In this document: positions 25,188 through 32,991 of the stretch, one piece after another
Numbering within the stretch: the first letter of the stretch is position 1
How the letters are laid out: each line of letters starts with the position of its first letter
Assembly: GCA_902551755.1 (NCBI GenBank)
Contig: CACDEB010000005.1
Coordinates: forward strand, 1 to 32,991
Reading direction: 5' to 3'
Source: an uncultured Pelagibacteraceae bacterium
GTDB taxonomy: Bacteria; Pseudomonadota; Alphaproteobacteria; Pelagibacterales; Pelagibacteraceae
DNA length: 32,991 bases
Notes under the pieces: generated by a model
Told to the model about the DNA's origin: nothing
Databases searched by the model: none
Seen by the model: only the letters and a program-made list of their open reading frames with translations
Translations under genes and position numbers: made by a program

Positions 25188-27620
25188 ATGAAATCTAAAG
25201 CAAAAGTCGTGATAGTAGGCGGGGGTGTTGTAGGAGTTAGCGCCCTTTATCATCTTGCTAAAAAAGGCTGGTCAGATGTTGTTTTAGTTGAGAGAAAAGA
25301 ACTTACTTCCGGATCAACTTGGCACGCTGCAGGTTTGTTACCACTTTTTAATATGAGTTACTCCGTTGGACAACTCCACAAGTATGCAGTCAATTTATAT
25401 AAAAAATTAGAGGAAGAAACTGGAAAGAACGTTGGCTTCAGTGTTGTCTCAAATATTAGACTTGCAAATAATAAAGATAGAATGGATGAATATTTTCAAT
25501 ATGCGGGAGTTGCAAAAACTATCGGTGTTGATGTAAAATTTTTGACACCCGATCAAGTAAAAGAAATTTGGCCACTATGTAATACATCTGATTTAGTTGG
25601 AGCAATTCAACATCCAGAGGATGGATACATTCAGCCCGCTGATTTAACGCAAGCACTAGCTACAGGTGCGAGGAATAGAGGTGCAGAGATTTACAGAAAC
25701 ACCACAGTAGTAGGTATGAAACAAACTAAAGATGGATGGGTAGTTGAAACAGACAAAGGTTCAATTGAGTGCGAACATATAATTTCTTGTTCAGGAAATT
25801 TTGCTAGACAAACTGGAAAAATGGTCGGCCTAGATATTCCAGTTATTCCTGTAGAACACCAATATATCGTTACAGAACCACATCCTGAAATTCAAAAAAG
25901 AAAGAAAGAGGGTTTACCTGAAATGGGAGTTTTAAGAGACAGTGATAGTCGATGGTACATGAGAGAAGAAGCCGGAGGTTTAATATTAGGCCCTTATGAG
26001 GATGGAGCCCCTGCATGTTATGTTGATGGACCTTCGAAAGATTCAGAATATGAATTATTTCAAGAAGATTTAGATAGACTTGCACCTCACATAGAAGGTG
26101 CAATACATAGGGTTCCAGCATTTGGTGAGGTTGGAGTTAAAAAAGTTTACAATGGTGCAATTTGTTATACTCCAGATGGAAATCCAATTGTTGGTCCAGC
26201 ATGGGGACTCAAAAATTTTTGGATAAACGAAGGGCATAGTTTTGGAATAACCGCAGCAGGTGGTGCTGGTTGGCAGTTAGCAGAGTGGATAGTAGATGGA
26301 GAACCAACAATTGACATGCTAGGTGTTGAACCAAGAAGATATGGAGATTATTGTTCAAAAGCATACCTTAAAGAAAAAAATGAAGAGGCATACAGCCACG
26401 TTTTCATAACGCATTTTCCAGATGAAGAGAGACCAGCAGCAAGACCACTTAGAACAGCACCATGTTATGACAGAATGAAAAAGCTTGGAGCAGTTTTTGG
26501 TCAAAAATTTGGTTGGGAAAGACCAAACTTTTTTGCAACTGATGGAATGGAGCAAAAAGATGATTGGTCATTTAGAAGATCAAAATGGTTTCTAGCTGTT
26601 GAGAAAGAGTGCAAGAATGTTAGAGAGAATGTAGGTTTGTTAGACATGAGTGCATTTGCTAAGTGCAGAATAAAAGGACCAAAAGCAGAAGAGTTTTTAG
26701 ATAAACTAGTTGCAAACAAACTCCCAAAAAAAATTGGAAGAATAAATTTGTGCCACGCTCTAAATACTAAAGGTGGCGTTCATTCAGAGTTCACAATAAT
26801 GAGAGAATCTGAAGATAGCTTTTATTTAGTATCTGCAGGTGCTTTTCAAAGACTTGATCACGATTGGATTTTAAGATGGATGCCAAGTGATGGATCAGTT
26901 CAGTTTGAAAATTTAACAAACAGTATGGGTGTATTGGTTGTCTCTGGGCCAAAAGCAAGAGACTTAATGACAAGAGTATCAAAAGATGATTTTTCAAACG
27001 AAAATTTTAAATGGCTAAGTGCTAAAAATGTTGACGTGGGTTATGCACCTGTGAACGCAATGAGAGTAAACTTTGTTGGAGAATTAGGTTGGGAGTTACA
27101 TCATCCAATTGAATATCAAAATCATATTTTTGATAAATTAATGGAAGCTGGTAAAGATTTAAATTTAAAACCATACGGTATTAGAGCAATGAATAGTTTA
27201 AGAGTAGAAAAATCTTATAAACTAGTTGGAACAGAATTATCTATAGAATACTCCCCATACGAAAGTGGTTTAGATAGATTTATACATCCAAATAAAGGAA
27301 ATTTTATTGGATTAGATGCGCTGAACAAGTGGAGAGAAAAAGGATTTAATAATAAATTAGTGACACTAGAAGTACATAATATTGCTGATGCTGATGTGCT
27401 TGGAAATAATCCAATTTACGAAAACGGAACTTGTATTGGTAGAGCAACTGGTGGAGATTTTGGTTTTAGATTAGGAAAATCTATAGCACTTGGAATGGTG
27501 AAACCAGAATTGGCAAATGTTGGTCAGAAACTTAAAATCGATATATTGGGCAAAACGCATGAGGCAACTATACTTGAAGAAAGCCCATATGATCCAAAAA
27601 ATGAATTGTTAAGAGCATAA
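25188..27620 (+). CDS. FAD-dependent dimethylglycine/sarcosine dehydrogenase-like protein with GcvT domains
   Basis: The N-terminal Rossmann motif [13 protein letters not shown] (residues 8-20) binds [12 protein letters not shown] (42-50) carries His46, the position of the covalent FAD His in dimethylglycine dehydrogenase. A linker region follows (GWERPNFF near 435), then a GcvT domain (about 440-700) and a C-terminal barrel. Such enzymes oxidise N-methyl groups and pass the carbon to THF as methylene-THF, with electrons to ETF. The 810-aa length is typical. ETF beta, ETF alpha and ETF-QO follow with 1-3 nt spacing, which strongly supports ETF coupling. The substrate (dimethylglycine, sarcosine or another N-methyl amine) cannot be fixed from sequence. 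Confidence 0.92.
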   Translation: MKSKAKVVIVGGGVVGVSALYHLAKKGWSDVVLVERKELTSGSTWHAAGLLPLFNMSYSVGQLHKYAVNLYKKLEEETGKNVGFSVVSNIRLANNKDRMDEYFQYAGVAKTIGVDVKFLTPDQVKEIWPLCNTSDLVGAIQHPEDGYIQPADLTQALATGARNRGAEIYRNTTVVGMKQTKDGWVVETDKGSIECEHIISCSGNFARQTGKMVGLDIPVIPVEHQYIVTEPHPEIQKRKKEGLPEMGVLRDSDSRWYMREEAGGLILGPYEDGAPACYVDGPSKDSEYELFQEDLDRLAPHIEGAIHRVPAFGEVGVKKVYNGAICYTPDGNPIVGPAWGLKNFWINEGHSFGITAAGGAGWQLAEWIVDGEPTIDMLGVEPRRYGDYCSKAYLKEKNEEAYSHVFITHFPDEERPAARPLRTAPCYDRMKKLGAVFGQKFGWERPNFFATDGMEQKDDWSFRRSKWFLAVEKECKNVRENVGLLDMSAFAKCRIKGPKAEEFLDKLVANKLPKKIGRINLCHALNTKGGVHSEFTIMRESEDSFYLVSAGAFQRLDHDWILRWMPSDGSVQFENLTNSMGVLVVSGPKARDLMTRVSKDDFSNENFKWLSAKNVDVGYAPVNAMRVNFVGELGWELHHPIEYQNHIFDKLMEAGKDLNLKPYGIRAMNSLRVEKSYKLVGTELSIEYSPYESGLDRFIHPNKGNFIGLDALNKWREKGFNNKLVTLEVHNIADADVLGNNPIYENGTCIGRATGGDFGFRLGKSIALGMVKPELANVGQKLKIDILGKTHEATILEESPYDPKNELLRA

Positions 27621-28369
27621 TGAAAATCTTAGTAGCGGTAAAAAGAGTTATAGATTACAACGTTCAGGTAAGAGTAAAAGAAGATGGAACTGGAGTTGTT
27701 ACTGATAACGTTAAAATGTCAACCAATCCCCCAGACGATAATGCAGTTGAAGAGGCAGTAAAAATAAAAGAATCAGGTAAAGCAAAAGAAATTGTAGCGA
27801 TAACTATTGGTGAAGAAAAAGCTCAAGAAACTGTGAGAAAGGCACTTGCAGTTGGCGCTGACAGAGGAATACATGTAAAAGTTGACGGTGTAGTTGAGCC
27901 TTTGGCTGTTTCAAAAATATTACAAAAGATAGTAGATAAAGAAAAACCTGATTTAGTTTTTATGGGTAAACAAGCAATTGATGATGATTGTAATCAAACA
28001 GGTCAAATGTTGGCAGCTTTACTCAATTGGCCACAGGCGACTTTCGCATCTAAAATCAATGTTAAAGATTCATCACTTGAAGTTACTCGAGAAGTTGATG
28101 AAGGTTTAGAAACAATAGAAGTAAACATACCAGCAATTGTCACTTGTGACCTTAGATTAAATGAGCCTAGATATGCTTCATTACCTAATATAATGAAAGC
28201 AAAGAAAAAACCATTAGAGCAGATAAATGCTTCAGATTTAGGGGTTGATACCAAAGCAAGAATCGAGCAAATTAAGGTTGAAGAACCACCAAAAAGAAAA
28301 GCTGGAATAAAAGTCGCAAATGTATCAGAATTGGTTCAAAAATTAAAAAATGAGGCTAAAGTAATATAA
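27620..28369 (+). CDS. etfB: Electron transfer flavoprotein, beta subunit
   Basis: The N-terminus [14 protein letters not shown] and the downstream [14 protein letters not shown] segment are diagnostic of ETF beta, as is the [20 protein letters not shown] segment near residue 115. The subunit binds AMP and, with ETF alpha, carries electrons from dehydrogenases to ETF-ubiquinone oxidoreductase. It overlaps the preceding oxidoreductase by 1 nt (TAATG) and ETF alpha by 1 nt, giving tight coupling. Confidence 0.97.
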   Translation: MKILVAVKRVIDYNVQVRVKEDGTGVVTDNVKMSTNPPDDNAVEEAVKIKESGKAKEIVAITIGEEKAQETVRKALAVGADRGIHVKVDGVVEPLAVSKILQKIVDKEKPDLVFMGKQAIDDDCNQTGQMLAALLNWPQATFASKINVKDSSLEVTREVDEGLETIEVNIPAIVTCDLRLNEPRYASLPNIMKAKKKPLEQINASDLGVDTKARIEQIKVEEPPKRKAGIKVANVSELVQKLKNEAKVI

Positions 28370-29322
28370 TGTCAGTTTTACTCATTGCAGAACACAACAA
28401 TAAAGAATTAAGACCCTTCACTTATAATGCAGTGTCAGCTGCTAGCAAAATAGATGAGGACTTACATATTTTAATTTTGGGTAATAAATCAGAGGCAGTT
28501 GCAAAGTCTGCGTCTGAAATACCAAATGTAAAAAAAGTTATTCATGTTGATAACGAAATTTATGAAAATTTCATTGCGGAAAATTACACTTCAGCAATAA
28601 TAAAGCATGCTGATGTTTATTCACATATAGTTTGCTCAGCAAATACGTTCGGGAAAAATTTGATGCCTAGAATAGCAGCCCTTTTAGATACATCTCAGGT
28701 GAGTGATATCATTAAAGTTATTTCGGCCGATACTTTTTTACGTCCCATTTATGCTGGAAATGCTTTTGCGACAGTAAAAAGTAATGATAAAAAAAAATGT
28801 ATCACTATAAGACCAACATCTTTTGAACCTGCACCAGCGAGTGGAGGTTCTGCTGAGATTGTAAAATCAGAACCAGGTGAAGCTTTTAAAAATTCTAAAT
28901 TTGTTAAAAGAGAAGAAATAAAATCAGATAGACCTGAATTAGGAACAGCGAGAATTGTAATTTCAGGTGGAAGAGGGATGCAAAATTCAGAAAATTTCAA
29001 ACTAATTACAGCAATTGCGGATAAGTTAAATGCTGCTATTGGAGCTTCAAGAGCGGCAGTAGATGCTGGCTATATTACTAACGATCATCAAGTTGGACAA
29101 ACAGGAAAAGTTGTTGTGCCAGACTTGTATATAGCAGTTGGTATTTCTGGCGCTATTCAACATTTAGCTGGAATGAAAGAAAGTAAAATTATTGTTGCGA
29201 TAAATAAGGATGGGGAAGCGCCAATTTTTAGCGTGGCAGATTATGGGCTTGAGGCAGACTTGTTTGAAGCTCTTCCGCAATTTTTAGAAGAGTTAAATAA
29301 ACTTAATACAATTCAAAAATAA
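28369..29322 (+). CDS. etfA: Electron transfer flavoprotein, alpha subunit
   Basis: The C-terminal FAD-binding domain shows the family signature GASRAAVDAGYI, then DHQVGQTGKVV and YIAVGISGAIQHLAGM, which bind FAD. The N-terminal domain shows the alpha-subunit fold (LIAEHNNKELRP). At 317 aa it has normal length. It forms a heterodimer with the preceding beta subunit. The next gene starts 3 nt after its stop. Confidence 0.97.
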   Translation: MSVLLIAEHNNKELRPFTYNAVSAASKIDEDLHILILGNKSEAVAKSASEIPNVKKVIHVDNEIYENFIAENYTSAIIKHADVYSHIVCSANTFGKNLMPRIAALLDTSQVSDIIKVISADTFLRPIYAGNAFATVKSNDKKKCITIRPTSFEPAPASGGSAEIVKSEPGEAFKNSKFVKREEIKSDRPELGTARIVISGGRGMQNSENFKLITAIADKLNAAIGASRAAVDAGYITNDHQVGQTGKVVVPDLYIAVGISGAIQHLAGMKESKIIVAINKDGEAPIFSVADYGLEADLFEALPQFLEELNKLNTIQK

Positions 29323-29325
29323 TTC

Positions 29326-30945
29326 ATGACTAGAGAAGTTATGGAATATGATGTAGTTATTGTGGGAGGAGGGCCATCTGGCCTGGCCACAGCCATAAAG
29401 CTAAAACAATTAAATGCTGATGTAAATGTATGTGTACTAGAGAAAGGTGCAGAAATTGGTTCACATATTTTATCAGGGAATGTTTTTGAGACTAGAGCTT
29501 TAGATGAATTAATACCTAATTGGAAAGATCTAAATGCACCAATTAAAACTAAAGTAACAAAAGAAAAATTTCTTTTTTTAGGAAAAAAAAGTTCATTAAG
29601 CTGGCCGACATGGTTACTCCCAAAAGTTCAACAAAATCATAAAAACTACATAATTAGTCTTGCCAATTTATGTAGATGGCTTGCCGAACAAGCAGAGACA
29701 TTAGGCGTGGAGATTTTTCCAGGATTCCCAGCTTCAGAAATCTTATACAATGAGGATGGATCAGTAAAAGGAGTTTTAACTCAAGACATGGGTTTAGATA
29801 AGGAGGGAAATAAAAAAGATGGTCATGAGCCCGGGATGGAACTACATGCTAAAGTGACAGTATTTGCAGAGGGCTGCAGAGGTCACTTAGGAAAACAATT
29901 AATTAAAAAATTTGACTTAGATAACGGAAAAGATCCACAGCAATATGGAATTGGTTTTAAAGAAATCTGGAAGATTGATGAAAAAAATCATCAAGAAGGT
30001 TTAGTAATGCATACAGCTGGTTGGCCACTTGATAAAAATACTTATGGAGGAAGCTTTGTATATCATGCTGAAAATAAAGAAGTTTATTTAGGTTATGTTA
30101 TAGGTTTAGATTATAAAAATCCTCACTTATCACCTTTTGATGAATTTCAAAGATTTAAAACTCATCCAGCGATCAGCAAAATGCTTGAAGGAGGAAAAAG
30201 AATATCTTATGGCGCAAGAGCTTTAATTGAAGGAGGTTTTCAAAGTTTACCTCAAATGTTTATGCCTGGCGCCCTTTTGATTGGATGTGATGCAGGTACT
30301 TTAAATATGCCTAAAATTAAAGGTTCTCATACAGCAATGAAGAGTGGATTAATTGCAGCCGAAACTATAATTGAACATCTCAAAGAGTCTAAAGAGCTTT
30401 CTATTTACGATGAAAAATTTAAAAAAAGCTGGGCTTATAAAGAATTATTCGAAGCACGAAATGTAAAACCAAGTTTTAGTTGGGGGTTAATCTTGGGAAT
30501 TATTTTCACAGGTATAGACCAAATAATTTTCAGAGGGAAGTTGCCATTTACACTTAAACACAAACATGCAGATCATGAAACTTTAAAACCAGCAAATGAG
30601 ATGCCAGTAATAGACTACCCAAAACCTGATAATGTGATTACATTCGATAAAACAAGTTCAGTTTATCTAACAGGGACCAATCATACAGATAATCAACCAG
30701 TTCATTTAAAATTGAAAGATAAAGATTTACCAATAAGTTATACATTGGATAGATTTGATGAGCCTGCACAAAGATACTGTCCTGCAGGTGTATACGAAGT
30801 GCAAGTCGAAAATGATGTACCTAAATTTGTAATTAATTCTCAAAATTGCATTCATTGTAAGACTTGTGATATTAAAGAGCCTTCTCAAAATATTACTTGG
30901 GTAACACCAGAGGGAAGTGGTGGTCCAAGATATGGGAATATGTAA
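29326..30945 (+). CDS. etfD: Electron transfer flavoprotein-ubiquinone oxidoreductase
   Basis: ETF-QO is the membrane-associated link from ETF to the ubiquinone pool. The FAD motif VGGGPSG is at residues 13-19. The [4Fe-4S] cluster ligands are Cys485 (RYCPAG) and Cys508, Cys511 and Cys514 (CIHCKTC). The C-terminus reads GSGGPRYGNM as in the family. The protein has 539 residues. A second Met at residue 6 (29341) is a possible alternative start. It closes the 810-aa oxidoreductase/ETF operon, so methyl oxidation feeds directly into respiration. Confidence 0.95.
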   Translation: MTREVMEYDVVIVGGGPSGLATAIKLKQLNADVNVCVLEKGAEIGSHILSGNVFETRALDELIPNWKDLNAPIKTKVTKEKFLFLGKKSSLSWPTWLLPKVQQNHKNYIISLANLCRWLAEQAETLGVEIFPGFPASEILYNEDGSVKGVLTQDMGLDKEGNKKDGHEPGMELHAKVTVFAEGCRGHLGKQLIKKFDLDNGKDPQQYGIGFKEIWKIDEKNHQEGLVMHTAGWPLDKNTYGGSFVYHAENKEVYLGYVIGLDYKNPHLSPFDEFQRFKTHPAISKMLEGGKRISYGARALIEGGFQSLPQMFMPGALLIGCDAGTLNMPKIKGSHTAMKSGLIAAETIIEHLKESKELSIYDEKFKKSWAYKELFEARNVKPSFSWGLILGIIFTGIDQIIFRGKLPFTLKHKHADHETLKPANEMPVIDYPKPDNVITFDKTSSVYLTGTNHTDNQPVHLKLKDKDLPISYTLDRFDEPAQRYCPAGVYEVQVENDVPKFVINSQNCIHCKTCDIKEPSQNITWVTPEGSGGPRYGNM

Positions 30946-31320
30946 TTAGGATAAATCTATTGCGTGTTTCTTTAAAATTTCTAATGGAATAATTTTTAAA
31001 GTTTTTTCATTTGTTTTTTTCAAATATATCTTGCACTCTTTCCCAGCTTCTACAGCTCTTGCAAACCAAGTAGCGCATACACACCAATTATCTCCATCTT
31101 TTAAACCAGGAAAACCAAATTCAGGATGAGGAGTAATTAAATCATTACCAGAAGATTTACACCACTCAAGAAATTCATTATTCACCTTTGCACAAACTGT
31201 ATGTAGCCCATTATCATTTTCATCTGTATTGCAACATCCGTCCCTATACCAACCCGTTAAAGGATTTGATGAACATAATTCTAAATCGCCACCTAAAACA
31301 TTTTTTTGTTTTTTACTCAT
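30946..31320 (-). CDS. DUF2237 family protein
   Basis: This 124-aa protein has the DUF2237 layout: NVLGGDLELCSSNPLTGWYRDGCC at the N-terminus, HTVCAKV, then GDNWCVCATWFARA. The many cysteines (Cys-Cys and Cys-x-Cys) may bind metal. Function is unknown. Its start overlaps the 2OG-oxygenase-like gene by 8 nt and its stop abuts that of convergent ETF-QO. Confidence 0.86.
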   Translation of the reverse strand: MSKKQKNVLGGDLELCSSNPLTGWYRDGCCNTDENDNGLHTVCAKVNNEFLEWCKSSGNDLITPHPEFGFPGLKDGDNWCVCATWFARAVEAGKECKIYLKKTNEKTLKIIPLEILKKHAIDLS

Positions 31321-31951
31321 TGAATAAAGATTGATCTACAGTTGCATTGAATGAAACTGACCGTCTTTCATCATCACTTTGAGAAAAAGGATAAACTGCG
31401 TGCATTAGATAATGAGGAAAAAAGTAAAAATCTCCTACTCTAGGTGTCACTCTAAAGGTTGGTTTACATAAGAAAGCTTTTGAACCATGGACCATTTCAA
31501 GCTTACCATTATTATTCATTGTCTTATTACTTTGGCTTGTTTCACCTAAAGTTTTTGGAACTTTTAAATATCCCACGCCTGATACATGACCTGAATGCCA
31601 GTGAGAAGGATTATATTCATTTTTAAATTGCCTTACAATCCAACTATTTATTATATTAAATTTTGTAATTTTTCTTTTATTAGTTTTGAATATCCAATCT
31701 CTTACACCCTCAGCTAAAAACTTTCCCCACCCAATTTTTTCCATTATATCTTTTTCAATAATAAATTCTTGCTTAACATTACCAGCAAGCTTATTTCCAT
31801 AATTCAACTCATCTTGTTTATTTTGGTCACTTAATACACTTTCAGTATACTCATTTAGTTTATCAATTAAATCTTGGGGTATTTTTACTTTGGCAATAGT
31901 TGGACCGAAAGGTCTTATAACTTCGAGCTCATCATTAGTAAAATTAGTCAT
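31313..31951 (-). CDS. Putative 2-oxoglutarate/Fe(II) oxygenase
   Basis: The jelly-roll oxygenase motif is seen as HWHSGHVSGVGYLKVP (His at 117, 119 and 122), with a distal His at 184 (LMHAVYPF) and Arg197 in ERRSVSFN, the arrangement of PF13759-type dioxygenases. Such enzymes hydroxylate a protein or small molecule using Fe(II) and 2-oxoglutarate. The substrate is unknown. It overlaps hisI by 1 nt upstream (TAATG on the minus strand) and DUF2237 by 8 nt downstream. Confidence 0.8.
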   Translation of the reverse strand: MTNFTNDELEVIRPFGPTIAKVKIPQDLIDKLNEYTESVLSDQNKQDELNYGNKLAGNVKQEFIIEKDIMEKIGWGKFLAEGVRDWIFKTNKRKITKFNIINSWIVRQFKNEYNPSHWHSGHVSGVGYLKVPKTLGETSQSNKTMNNNGKLEMVHGSKAFLCKPTFRVTPRVGDFYFFPHYLMHAVYPFSQSDDERRSVSFNATVDQSLFNE

Positions 31952-32418
31952 TAAATTTTTGTAGGGTTAGGTTGATCTTTGTAAACTTTTTTGGGGTCAA
32001 ATTTTTTTTCTTTCTCTTCAAACTTCATTTTGATTTGTCTTGCATTTTCAATTTTTCCTAAAGGTATGGATCTGTAAAAACAAGATCTGTATCCAACGTG
32101 GCAACTCGAACCATTTCCTATATCAACACTGAGCCACACTGCATCCTGGTCGTCATCAATTCTTATTTCTTTTATTTTTTGAATAAAACCACTTGTTTTA
32201 CCTTTGTGCCAAACTTGTTTCCTTGAGCGGCTCCAATAGTGTGCTTCCTTAGTTTCAATTGTTTTTTTAAATGCCTCAACATTCATATAGCCAAGCATTA
32301 AAATTTCTTTTGTATTGACGCATGTTGTAATTACAGGAATTAAACCGTCATTATCAAACTTGGGTGAAAGTAGGTTACCTTCTTCGATCTCTGTGACACT
32401 TTCTCTTTTTTTAAACAT
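31951..32418 (-). CDS. hisI: Phosphoribosyl-AMP cyclohydrolase
   Basis: HisI opens the purine ring of phosphoribosyl-AMP in histidine synthesis, using zinc and magnesium. MLGYMNVEAF, HYWSRSRKQVWHKGKTSG and DDDQDAVWLSVD are diagnostic, and the Cys residues in SSCHVGYRSCFYR bind zinc. The 155-aa length fits HisI alone, without a HisE domain. It is not with other his genes here; instead it heads a three-gene operon with the oxygenase-like and DUF2237 genes. Confidence 0.96.
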   Translation of the reverse strand: MFKKRESVTEIEEGNLLSPKFDNDGLIPVITTCVNTKEILMLGYMNVEAFKKTIETKEAHYWSRSRKQVWHKGKTSGFIQKIKEIRIDDDQDAVWLSVDIGNGSSCHVGYRSCFYRSIPLGKIENARQIKMKFEEKEKKFDPKKVYKDQPNPTKI

Positions 32419-32448
32419 ATAATTTCAATTATTTAACATAATAAACGG

Positions 32449-32454
32449 TATAAT
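32449..32454 (+). promoter_or_regulatory. Possible -10 box of folE
   Basis: TATAAT at 32449-32454 lies 40 nt before the folE start, in the 76-nt gap divergent from hisI. A weak -35-like TTCAAT (32424-32429) is 19 nt upstream. The start also has AAGGA at 32486-32490. Confidence 0.4.
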
Positions 32455-32494
32455 AAATATTTTAAAAAACTTAATTAATAGGTATAAGGACTTT

Positions 32495-32991
32495 ATGAAA
32501 ATTGTAAAAGATCTCCAAAAACAAGAATCTAGCTCGAAAATTAGCGACAAAGAGGCTGAAGAGGCTATCAAAACTATTCTAAAGTGGATGGGCGAAGACC
32601 CAAATAGAGAGGGTTTATTAGAAACTCCAAAAAGGGTAGTGAAAGCATTTAAGGAATATTTTAAAGGATATTCAGAAGATCCAAGTCTTGTATTAGAAAA
32701 AACCTTTGGAGATGTAGAAGGTTATAGCGACATGGTCGTTCAAAAAAATATATCTATTCAAAGTCATTGCGAACATCACATGGCTCCGATAATTGGCAAA
32801 GCCCATGTAGCTTATATTCCAAATCAAAGGGTAGTTGGCTTAAGTAAAATAGCAAGGGTTGTGGAGATTTTTTCAAAAAGATTGCAGACCCAAGAAAGAC
32901 TGACGGTTCAAATAGCGAAAACATTAATGGAAAGTTTAGATGCAAAAGGTGTTGCAGTAACAATAGATTCAACTCACCATTGTATGACGAT
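32495..32991 (+). CDS. folE: GTP cyclohydrolase I, truncated by window edge
   Basis: GTP cyclohydrolase I makes dihydroneopterin triphosphate, the first step of folate synthesis. [19 protein letters not shown] near residue 30, the [10 protein letters not shown] zinc/catalytic motif near residue 90, and [25 protein letters not shown] are canonical. AAGGA lies 4 nt before the ATG at 32495. The frame stays open to the window end (about 165 residues of roughly 200), so the C-terminus is missing. Its presence fits the folate-rich content of the window. Confidence 0.96.
   Translation, partial: MKIVKDLQKQESSSKISDKEAEEAIKTILKWMGEDPNREGLLETPKRVVKAFKEYFKGYSEDPSLVLEKTFGDVEGYSDMVVQKNISIQSHCEHHMAPIIGKAHVAYIPNQRVVGLSKIARVVEIFSKRLQTQERLTVQIAKTLMESLDAKGVAVTIDSTHHCMT

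Noticed and set aside
25870..26121. Minus-strand ORFs inside the 810-aa oxidoreductase (several)
   Set aside because: Shadow frames with no motif, antisense to a strongly conserved enzyme.

Overview
The window is compact, AT-rich bacterial DNA (roughly 30% G+C by eye). Almost every intergenic space is under 120 bp, genes often overlap by 1, 4 or 8 nt, and A/T-ending codons and lysine/asparagine/isoleucine-rich proteins dominate. This style, together with ETF-linked dimethylglycine-dehydrogenase-like and DmdA/GcvT-like enzymes, formate-THF ligase and many short conserved proteins, points to a streamlined marine alphaproteobacterium of the SAR11 (Pelagibacterales) type. That assignment is inference; the window has no rRNA or tRNA. 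I saw no insertion sequence, phage gene, CRISPR array or tRNA, and no stretch over 300 bases lacks a gene.

Layout. 1-4805 (+): the C-terminal three quarters of aconitase, a YfgM-like membrane-anchored TPR protein, a BamB-like PQQ-propeller lipoprotein, a cupin-like protein and a YjbQ-family protein. 4802-6389 (-): a conserved unknown and a diaminopropionate ammonia-lyase-like PLP enzyme. 6469-7485 (+): a GpsA-family dehydrogenase. 7487-9175 (-): formate-THF ligase. 9272-10703 (+): a methyltransferase-like unknown and a small lipoprotein. 10707-13752 (-): purE, purK, a metallo-beta-lactamase-fold hydrolase and a GNAT acetyltransferase. 13801-17180 (+): an unusual four-gene operon (atypical M19 dipeptidase-like protein, 553-aa unknown, DUF3726-type protein, 49-aa CxxC protein). 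17177-20060 (-): a YIP1-like membrane protein, a 34-aa membrane peptide, a strong terminator, then a DmdA-like GcvT-family protein with a lysine-rich tail and a MetF-like reductase. 20137-23953 (+): methyltransferase, short APS-kinase-like protein, small nucleotidyltransferase, enoyl-CoA hydratase, CoA-binding protein, exported MsrA and a flavodoxin-fold quinone reductase. 23954-24424 (-): a thioesterase. 24473-30945 (+): two small proteins, then an 810-aa FAD/GcvT oxidoreductase, etfB, etfA and ETF-ubiquinone oxidoreductase. 30946-32418 (-): hisI, a 2OG-Fe(II) oxygenase-like protein and a DUF2237 protein. 32495-end (+): folE, cut by the window edge.

How the genes work together. The recurring theme is folate-linked one-carbon metabolism. 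The 810-aa oxidoreductase can pass methyl-derived carbon to THF and electrons to ETF and ETF-QO. The GcvT/MetF pair fits a demethylase that makes 5-methyl-THF plus the enzyme that oxidises it. Fhs interconverts formate and 10-formyl-THF, purK/purE belong to a folate-consuming pathway, and folE starts pterin synthesis. The least explained parts are the 13801-17180 operon, the lysine-tailed GcvT protein, and the short APS-kinase/nucleotidyltransferase pair.
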